64,000 nt of DNA from Pseudomonadota bacterium (GTDB taxonomy: Bacteria; Pseudomonadota; Alphaproteobacteria; Sphingomonadales; Sphingomonadaceae): positions 38,103 through 102,102 of the forward strand of contig JAEXAY010000032.1 of the NCBI GenBank assembly GCA_023457895.1, read 5' to 3'. The position numbers and the translations under genes are program-made. Below, piece by piece: positions 59,221 through 64,000 of the stretch (positions are counted from its first letter, which is position 1; each line of letters starts with the position of its first letter). The notes below the pieces were generated by a model, which was given only the letters and a program-made list of their open reading frames with translations, did no database searches and was not told the DNA's origin.

Positions 59221-59748
59221 ATGACCAACTTATCCGGCAGCAATCCCCGCATCTATGTTGCTTGCCTTGCCGCTTACAACAACGGCTATCTGTATGGGGC
59301 TTGGATCGACGCGGATCAGAACGCGGACGAAATCAGGGAGGAGATTGCGGCCATGCTCGCACGGTCCCCCATCGAGCATGCGGAGGAATATGCCATCCAT
59401 GATTATGAGGGCTTCGAGGGCGTAACGATCAGCGAATATGCCGGCATCGACACCTTGGCGCGCTTGGGCGCTTTCATCGCAGAGCATGGCGCACTAGGCG
59501 CGGGCTTGCTGGAGCAGTTCGGCGGCGACATGGATCAAGCCGAGTCCGCCTTTGAGGACTGCTATCATGGTCAGTTCGCCAGCCTCGCCGACTACATGGA
59601 GGAATTGACCACCGAGAGCGTCACGATCTCCGAGGCACTACGCTACTATGTCGATTGGCAGGCGATGGCGCGCGACGCTGAGATCGGCGGCGACCTCTTC
59701 ACCATCGAGACGGCGCAGGACGAGGTGCATGTGTTTTCAAGCAGATGA
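59221..59748 (+). CDS. ardA: Antirestriction protein ArdA
   Basis: A 175-residue acidic protein that mimics B-form DNA and blocks type I restriction enzymes during conjugative entry. It opens with PRIYVACLAAYNNGYLYGAW, continues with AEEYAIHDYEGFEGVTISEY and the highly acidic FGGDMDQAESAFEDCYHGQF, and ends with DLFTIETAQDEVHVFSS. Length matches the family. GAGG lies 9 nt before the ATG. ardA marks the region as part of a plasmid-like or integrative conjugative element. Confidence 0.94.
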   Translation: MTNLSGSNPRIYVACLAAYNNGYLYGAWIDADQNADEIREEIAAMLARSPIEHAEEYAIHDYEGFEGVTISEYAGIDTLARLGAFIAEHGALGAGLLEQFGGDMDQAESAFEDCYHGQFASLADYMEELTTESVTISEALRYYVDWQAMARDAEIGGDLFTIETAQDEVHVFSSR

Positions 59749-59757
59749 GATCATGCC

Positions 59758-59785
59758 TGCCTGTCCGTGATCACACGGGCAGGCA
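59758..59785 (+). other. Stem-loop after ardA
   Basis: TGCCTGTCCGTG (59758-59769, one wobble) pairs with CACGGGCAGGCA (59774-59785) around the 4-nt loop ATCA. There is no T-run after it. It may protect the ardA transcript or act with the second hairpin downstream. Confidence 0.5.
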
Positions 59786-59839
59786 TCTCGAAAGAACCGG
59801 CTGCCGCCAAGCTAAAAACATCAAAGAATGATCGGGTTA

Positions 59840-59870
59840 GCCGCTCAAGGTATCTGCTTTGAGCGGCTTC
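59840..59870 (+). terminator. Probable rho-independent terminator before the FseA-like locus
   Basis: GCCGCTCAA (59840-59848) pairs with TTGAGCGGC (59859-59867) across a 10-nt loop and is followed by a T-rich stretch (TTCTATATTT). It would separate ardA from the next operon. Confidence 0.6.
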
Positions 59871-59942
59871 TATATTTCCAGTGATCCTTGAACCTCTTTT
59901 TGCCGGGCGCTGCCCAGTATCCCGGCTTGGGGAGGTGACGCC

Positions 59943-60158
59943 ATGCTCAGCATCGATTGGCGATCTCCGGCGGCATACGGGCACACAAAGCACATCCCTG
60001 CCGCTGGTTTCGCTTGGGAATATTTGCGCCGCAACGACGAATATCGTCGGGACAGCCAGACCATTGCATCGACCGGAGGGGCGGCTGCCCGCGACCTTGA
60101 AGCGTTCGCGCATCGCTGGGGGTTGCGATTTCCCGTGCGATCCCGACGCGCCGCATGA
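59943..60158 (+). CDS. DUF6499 protein, 5' part of an FseA-like excision activator
   Basis: A 71-codon frame with GGAGG 8 nt upstream. It encodes the DUF6499 pattern: IDWRSPAAYGHTKHI, FAWEYLRRNDEYRRD, AFAHRWGLRFP. The conserved sequence stops making sense at VRSRRAA* and resumes in the +1 frame as CDPDAPHDRQSPIW, leading into the DUF2285 part. In ICEMlSymR7A of Mesorhizobium the activator FseA is made by a programmed +1 ribosomal frameshift that joins two such frames. A fusion here would have about 259 residues (59943-60134 plus 60136-60720). Confidence 0.75.
   Translation: MLSIDWRSPAAYGHTKHIPAAGFAWEYLRRNDEYRRDSQTIASTGGAAARDLEAFAHRWGLRFPVRSRRAA
60129..60138 (+). promoter_or_regulatory. Apparent +1 ribosomal frameshift site (TTT CCC G TGC)
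   Basis: In the upstream frame the codons are TTT (60129) CCC (60132) GTG. Slipping forward by one base from CCC to CCG, both proline, puts the ribosome on TGC (60136) and gives RFP-CDPDAP, which restores the conserved sequence across both frames. A proline CCC-N site is a plausible +1 slip. Whether it is programmed, as for FseA, or a simple mutation cannot be settled from one sequence. Confidence 0.6.
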
Positions 60159-60723
60159 CCGGCAATCGCCGATCTGGTGTCCGCGCCTTCAACCGCAAGC
60201 CGTGATGTTGTCGCCGGTCGATCATAAGGACGACGACACCGAACCGATATTGACGTTGGCGCATCTCGACGGCCTTGAACTGCGCCGCGCCTCCGATGGT
60301 TGGCACGGTATCTGGCAGGTGGATGGCATCACGCATCAATTCTGGCTGCCCGAGGCAGTGCCGGACGCCGCCGCATTTTATGCCGTCACGCTGCCGATGG
60401 ATTCATTTCTGGAGCTACGCACGCACGCGGCACGCCGCTTCTGGCGATCCCTCAACGGCCGGGCGCCCGGCCCCGATTTCCGAGCGGTCCCCGCCCAGCT
60501 CCAGCAATGGCATATCCTGTCGCTACGCGCACTAGATGCCCGACTGCATGGCGAGAGCTATCGCACCATCGCGGAAGTCCTGCTCGGCTTTCAAGGCACC
60601 AAGGAGGATTTCGAGAGTGACCCGCGCAAAAACAAGGCTCGCCGGTTAGTCGCGCACGGCGTCAGGATGATGCGCGGCGGCTATCGCCTGTTGCTCCACT
60701 ATCCAATCAAGCTTCCGAAGTGA
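60136..60723 (+). CDS. DUF2285 protein, 3' part of an FseA-like excision activator
   Basis: The frame continues the DUF6499 part after a +1 shift. It shows a beta-rich middle (LELRRASDGWHGIWQVDGIT) and a C-terminal DUF2285 domain, a variant helix-turn-helix: QWHILSLRALDARLHGESYR, TIAEVLLGFQ, then ARRLVAHGVRMMRGGYRLLL. If it is not made by frameshift, an internal ATG at 60205 (MLSPVDHKDDD) could give a shorter 172-residue protein. FseA-type proteins switch on excision of integrative elements. The assignment is from domain order and published analogues. Confidence 0.75.
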   Translation, partial: CDPDAPHDRQSPIWCPRLQPQAVMLSPVDHKDDDTEPILTLAHLDGLELRRASDGWHGIWQVDGITHQFWLPEAVPDAAAFYAVTLPMDSFLELRTHAARRFWRSLNGRAPGPDFRAVPAQLQQWHILSLRALDARLHGESYRTIAEVLLGFQGTKEDFESDPRKNKARRLVAHGVRMMRGGYRLLLHYPIKLPK

Positions 60724-60775
60724 GGCCAGAGCAACTATATTTAGAAAGCATCAGCGCTGTCGGGAGAACACGTCT

Positions 60776-61657
60776 ATGGCGGATGACGATAATGGTGACG
60801 GTGACGGAGGGGGGGATACCCCTCGCGCTAAAGGTCTGGATATTTCCAAGCTCATGATCGGCGGCATGCGACCGCGTGTAATGAACGATACGGTTCGCAA
60901 GGCTATTGAGGGTATAGAGCGCCAGACACAACCCTTCCGTGACTTGCAGGACAGACTTACACCGCAGTTGAACAGTGTCACCGCAGCACAGAAAGCGATG
61001 GAAACATCTTTCGGGCCACTGCGTGATCTTGAAGCCCGCATGAAGACCCTTGGCGGCATCGCTGGAGAGAACTCATCTTTGGGTCGCTTAGCTGAGCAGA
61101 TTGGAGCACAGAAAAGCGCCATTGATGCGATACGTCTGCACGAAACTGAAATACCTCGTATCCCTGAGCTTCCTCCTATTCCGCCGAATCCGATCTTTGA
61201 GACCAACAGCCGGCTTGAGCGGATAGAAGAGCGCTTCGAGCAGATGCAAGTCATTGCCGCCGACGCTGCCGAGATTGCCACGGGACTTCAAGGAGCTGCC
61301 GCTGAGTTCCTCCAGAAATTCGAGAAAGCGGCAGCCGACAATGACCGCACCGCAGCCCGCGCCATCTGGATCGGCGTAGTCGCGGTATTCATTGCTGTCG
61401 CCATGCCCGCCGCGCAGATCATCTATTCGGAATATCGCCGCGAACCGAGCAATGGGGCCGAGGTTCAAGCGGCGCTTGAAGCCATGCAGTCTGAACTTGC
61501 TACCATGCGCAACGCTCAGACCGTTGCCAACGACCGATTGACTGAGGCGCTTGCCACGTCCGACAGCGAGACTGCCGCAATCCTGCGGGATATTCGTGGA
61601 CTCATCGCCGGGGCAGGTGCGTCGACCCCGACCGCGATAGACGAACCGCCACAATAG
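60776..61657 (+). CDS. Unknown protein with coiled coils and one membrane segment
   Basis: A 293-residue protein of unknown function. It opens acidic (MADDDNGDGDGGGD), has helical segments (VRKAIEGIERQTQPFRDLQD), then a Pro-rich motif (EIPRIPELPPIPPNPIFETN) followed by a coiled coil (RLERIEERFEQMQVIAADAA). One membrane helix lies at about 201-222 (AIWIGVVAVFIAVAMPAAQI) and a second coiled coil ends the protein. There is no enzymatic motif. It stands alone on the plus strand, convergent with the HNH operon and only 8 nt from it. It may be defence cargo or a membrane sensor; that is speculation. Confidence 0.7.
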   Translation: MADDDNGDGDGGGDTPRAKGLDISKLMIGGMRPRVMNDTVRKAIEGIERQTQPFRDLQDRLTPQLNSVTAAQKAMETSFGPLRDLEARMKTLGGIAGENSSLGRLAEQIGAQKSAIDAIRLHETEIPRIPELPPIPPNPIFETNSRLERIEERFEQMQVIAADAAEIATGLQGAAAEFLQKFEKAAADNDRTAARAIWIGVVAVFIAVAMPAAQIIYSEYRREPSNGAEVQAALEAMQSELATMRNAQTVANDRLTEALATSDSETAAILRDIRGLIAGAGASTPTAIDEPPQ

Positions 61658-61665
61658 GAAGTGAG

Positions 61666-61977
61666 CTATCGCGCACCTAGCTTATGAAGCACAGCGTCTA
61701 GTGCCGTTAAATCGACGTCGAAGCAATCTTCACGGATCGCCCCAAGACGCAATGCCCGCGCCGTCTTGACGAACCCAAAATGTGCCTCTTCTGCTTCTGA
61801 AAGCATTGTTATGTGTGCCCGCTCTATGGATTCAGCGAGTCGCCGCTTGCACTCGATGGCTAACTGGCAGGATGCGAGATCGGTGCCTTGGTGCACTATT
61901 AAAAGATCAACATCACGAGCCGCTTTCGCATCGTCGAAAGCCGATCCAAAACCATAGATAGTGACGCTGTGCGTCAC
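61666..61977 (-). CDS. Minimal nucleotidyltransferase (MNT-like), third gene of the HNH operon
   Basis: A 103-residue protein with the nucleotidyltransferase fold signature near the N-terminus: IYGFGSAFDDAKAARDVDLL, i.e. GS then DxD, as in MNT and other pol-beta-like enzymes. A later segment (ERAHITMLSEAEEAHF) follows the domain pattern. It starts with GTG at 61977, whose TGA overlap ends the gene before it (GTGA), so translation is coupled. Alone, MNT domains act as antitoxins in MNT-HEPN pairs or as small transferases; its role here is unknown. Confidence 0.72.
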   Translation of the reverse strand: MTHSVTIYGFGSAFDDAKAARDVDLLIVHQGTDLASCQLAIECKRRLAESIERAHITMLSEAEEAHFGFVKTARALRLGAIREDCFDVDLTALDAVLHKLGAR

Positions 61978-62384
61978 AGCCAGCCTTGCTTCTGGAAATA
62001 TTCCTCTTCTATTTCGGTGAGGTAGAGCCAGTAATCATCGCGGTGCAACGCACCCATCAATTCCCCAATCTTGAACAGACCAGTATTCGAGTCACGACAA
62101 TGACGCTTTGCGTCCGGGGAGTATCCGCACCATGCGGAATTGATGATTATGGCATTAACCTCGCCAAGCTGTTCGACAGTCTCAATATATTCTGCGATTC
62201 CAAACGCATAACACTCACAGATAAAGACGCGGAGCGCGTCGCCTTGCTTTCTTTCCAATGTATAGACGCCATTGCCCTCTCGGGTCAGCGAGACAACCTT
62301 CCCATGGCGATCCATCAGCCCTTCAAAGTAATTGTAGTGGCCGTAATGACTGGTCCAAGGAAAAGTTTCGTTATGCGCCGCCAT
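61974..62384 (-). CDS. Unknown protein, second gene of the HNH operon
   Basis: A 136-residue protein I do not recognise. It begins MAAHNETFPWTSHYGHYNYF, is mixed alpha/beta (RVFICECYAFGIAEYIETVE, then VNAIIINSAWCGYSPDAKRH) and has a helical end (DDYWLYLTEIEEEYFQKQGW). The stretch KRHCRDSNTGLFKIGELMGA could be a catalytic or binding surface; the overall shape recalls restriction-endonuclease-like folds but no PD-(D/E)xK is clear. AGGGGG lies about 7 nt before the chosen ATG at 62384. It overlaps the HNH gene by 14 nt and the NTase gene by 4 nt. Confidence 0.65.
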   Translation of the reverse strand: MAAHNETFPWTSHYGHYNYFEGLMDRHGKVVSLTREGNGVYTLERKQGDALRVFICECYAFGIAEYIETVEQLGEVNAIIINSAWCGYSPDAKRHCRDSNTGLFKIGELMGALHRDDYWLYLTEIEEEYFQKQGWL

Positions 62385-63084
62385 CGGCAAGCCCCCTAAT
62401 GAGATCATCAAATTCCACAGGGAAGCGTTTCACCGCTGCATACGGAATCGCATCCTCTACCCACTGCTCATAGCTGCGCACATGCAGGAGGAAGGCCGTA
62501 ACCACCCCCTGTTCGCCCGCGTCGAACAGGGATCGGTGCTCTTCAATCTGCACTGCAATCTTCCGGTTGTTAGGAACTATTACCGATAGACGCTCCGACA
62601 TCCACACCGCATGCGCCGATTCATTGTGAGGCTGCGTTCGGGCAAGCTCAGAAAGCGGACCATACTGCGCCCAAGACTGCCTATTTTCTTCCAACAGCGG
62701 CAGAACTGCGAGGGCAATATCTTGCTTGGTAGGCATGGGGTCTTGATCCAAGCGTTCGAGCACCCGTGCTTCGTGCTCGGCCTTCATCGCATGCAGAATC
62801 TCGACCGTATAGACGGTTTCATTTTCCTTGCGGTCGATCAGCGTGTGATGCGTCGGGCAGAGCAGTATTAGGTTCTGATAGTCGTCCCGTTGGGAGTCCG
62901 TCTGGCTCGCATCATGACGATTGGCCCCCGGTTTGTCCCCGCAGATATGCGCCATCTCACCCAGCGTGAAGGGTGCAGCGTCTTCCGCCTCATGGTAGCA
63001 GAGCCGTTCCCAGCAGCCTGCGAACGCGCAACGTCCGCCAGCCGCTGACCAGAGAATCTTTACGGATTTCTGAGTGATCGCCAT
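62371..63084 (-). CDS. HNH endonuclease, first gene of a three-gene operon
   Basis: A 237-residue protein. The N-terminal ~110 residues are an HNH nuclease with zinc-binding Cys: GGRCAFAGCWERL, then FTLGEMAHICGDKPGANRHD, then YQNLILLCPTHHTLIDR. His, Asn and His of the motif are present. The C-terminal half (from about residue 115, DQDPMPTKQDIALAVLPLLE) is of unknown fold and has segments such as SERLSVIVPNNRKIAVQIEE. The next gene overlaps it. HNH nucleases of this kind act as effectors in restriction and abortive-infection systems, so a defence role is likely but unproven. Confidence 0.82.
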   Translation of the reverse strand: MAITQKSVKILWSAAGGRCAFAGCWERLCYHEAEDAAPFTLGEMAHICGDKPGANRHDASQTDSQRDDYQNLILLCPTHHTLIDRKENETVYTVEILHAMKAEHEARVLERLDQDPMPTKQDIALAVLPLLEENRQSWAQYGPLSELARTQPHNESAHAVWMSERLSVIVPNNRKIAVQIEEHRSLFDAGEQGVVTAFLLHVRSYEQWVEDAIPYAAVKRFPVEFDDLIRGLADGGA

Positions 63085-63186
63085 GGCATTTGGATATCAT
63101 GGTCTGCGACAACATCCATCCATATGCTTTCAGGTGGATGTCCATAGAGAGTTATTCTCGATGATACAGTCCGAAGAACAACCTCA

Positions 63187-63477
63187 TCAACAAGCCTGAT
63201 TAGCTGCCGCCTGCTCCAAAATCTTCCGATAGCCCTCACGCGATAGCCATTGCGCGCGTTCGAGGTGGCTTTGCCAGCAACGATAGGTCCGAAGTTCCTC
63301 GGCTGTCGGATCGCGGTGCAGCACGATCCGCGCGACTTCCTTCCAGTCCGCATCTTCAGCCTTCGCATCGAGAAGGCGCAGGTAAGTCACGTAATGCCGT
63401 TCGTCATAGACGGTTATGGTGTCGCCGGTCGGCGCTTCATCGTCCACATCGGGATCGAGTTCGACGGGAACCCGCAT
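63187..63477 (-). CDS. QseM-like DUF2285 protein (putative antiactivator of element transfer)
   Basis: A 96-residue protein of the short DUF2285 type: TITVYDERHYVTYLRLLDAK, ADWKEVARIVLHRDP, then YRCWQSHLERAQWLSREGYR. In ICEMlSymR7A the short DUF2285 protein QseM binds and blocks FseA and the quorum-sensing activator. The start at 63477 (MRVPVELDPDVD) has GGGGAAGG just upstream; an ATG at 63492 lacks a ribosome site. It is on the opposite strand to the FseA-like locus and divergent from the HTH gene at 63937. Confidence 0.75.
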   Translation of the reverse strand: MRVPVELDPDVDDEAPTGDTITVYDERHYVTYLRLLDAKAEDADWKEVARIVLHRDPTAEELRTYRCWQSHLERAQWLSREGYRKILEQAAANQAC

Positions 63478-63492
63478 AGCCTTCCCCTTCAT

Positions 63493-63936
63493 CTGGAAAG
63501 GGCCTTGCTTGCGGTGCGCCCCCGCAAATAGCCCCTCAACCTGGTGATCGGGGAGTTAGTAACCGTGACTAGACGGCCCTATGACCTTTGGGCGAGAAGC
63601 CTTGGACATACGCCATAGGCTCCCCGACCATAGGTTCGAGGATCATGGTGCCGTCACGGCCGGCACCAACCGCTAGTCAGGGGTTACTAAGCCCCGGAAC
63701 AGCGCGTCTGTTCCGGCTACATTCCTAGCTGAACCGCGCGCGAATGTCTTTGCCTATTCAGCGCGGCAGGCGACGAGCCGCTGAAATCCCTCATCTATTG
63801 GCCGCGCACCGCCCCGAAGGGGGGTGCCGCCAGCGCATAGGCGCAAATGCGGCACGCTACGCGCCGCCGGTCTCTCGCCATGGTTCGCCACAGTCCGCTG
63901 CCGCCCCCCGGCAGCCATCCCGATTGGAGGTGATCC
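63493..63936. other. Structured non-coding control region between qseM-like and HTH genes
   Basis: About 440 nt with no gene. It holds a widely spaced inverted repeat (TTAGTAACCGTGACTAG at 63556-63572 and CTAGTCAGGGGTTACTAA at 63673-63690), a hairpin GGTGCCG/CGGCACC (63647-63667), and a perfect 9-bp hairpin CCGGAACAG/CTGTTCCGG (63694-63716). A tRNA-Pro-like pair of ends lies at 63549-63555 and 63620-63630. It probably carries the divergent promoters and operators for qseM and the HTH gene; an oriT or att function is possible but not shown. Confidence 0.6.
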
Positions 63937-64000
63937 ATGCCCAACCCGCTTGCGGGCCTGCCGCCGCGCCTGTTGCGCACCAAGGAAGCCGCGCGCTTCC
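63937..64000 (+). CDS. AlpA-like helix-turn-helix protein, N-terminal part (gene runs off the window)
   Basis: The frame starts at 63937 with a near-perfect ribosome site (GGAGGTGATCC) and reads MPNPLAGLPPRLLRTKEAAR... to the window edge. PPRLLRTKEAARF is the first helix of HTH_17/AlpA-type proteins. In conjugative elements of this kind such a gene usually precedes a replication initiator and ParA. Only 21 residues are visible. Confidence 0.6.
   Translation, partial: MPNPLAGLPPRLLRTKEAARF

Noticed and set aside
50829..63630. A complete integrated element bounded by tRNA-Pro and the 11-nt CTCCCCGACCA copy
   Set aside because: The direct repeat is only 11 nt, no integrase lies between the copies, and element-type genes continue past 63630, so I do not call att sites; the sequence similarity itself is reported as a finding.

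Overview
The window looks like chromosome of an alphaproteobacterium of the order Sphingomonadales (Sphingopyxis/Sphingomonas-like). The reasons are high GC, the complete nuoA-N operon followed by birA-coaX-rnj-DUF1467, the zauP-zapA-6S RNA-fau locus, the tkt-gap-pgk-fba-thiE cluster, and several intergenic palindromic repeats of kinds I associate with sphingomonads. This is judged from content and style; no database search was run.

Layout. 1-6.3 kb: the 5' part of a sensor histidine kinase, an Lrp/AsnC regulator, an exported TPR protein, a degenerate Hpt protein lacking the phospho-histidine, and a TipN-like membrane/coiled-coil protein. 6-24.6 kb (minus strand): a 14-subunit respiratory complex I operon running into biotin ligase, type III pantothenate kinase, RNase J and DUF1467. 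Five consecutive gene junctions (nuoE/F to nuoI/J) each hold one palindromic repeat, and the nuoH/nuoI junction also holds a duplicated nuoI start. 24.7-37.5 kb: inositol-monophosphatase family protein, EF-P, M23 peptidase, L,D-transpeptidase, thiE, lower glycolysis/pentose phosphate genes, then (plus strand) zauP, zapA, 6S RNA, fau, DUF2842, followed by tRNA-Asp and an AI-2E transporter. 37.6-45.4 kb: a four-gene cluster of exported DUF11-like proteins ending in a 1.7-kaa predicted outer-membrane protein. 45.4-50.9 kb: branched-chain 2-oxoacid dehydrogenase genes (E1a-E1b-E2), thyA, a RadC-like JAB protein and tRNA-Pro. 50.9-54.1 kb: a type I secretion ABC/adaptor pair.

54.3-64 kb is accessory DNA. 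An IS66-family element lacking a recognisable right end abuts a HerA-like ATPase gene whose native start is gone. Next come ardA, an FseA-like DUF6499/DUF2285 gene pair joined by an apparent +1 frameshift, an orphan membrane coiled-coil protein, a tightly coupled minus-strand operon (HNH nuclease - unknown protein - minimal nucleotidyltransferase), a QseM-like DUF2285 protein, a structured non-coding region, and the start of an AlpA-type HTH gene. Together these resemble the control and cargo region of an integrative and conjugative element. FseA-like and QseM-like proteins would act as activator and antiactivator of excision/transfer, while ardA, herA and the HNH operon look like defence or anti-defence cargo.

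The best candidates for undescribed biology are the HNH-X-NTase operon, the frameshifted FseA-like locus with its control region, and the DUF11 surface-protein cluster.
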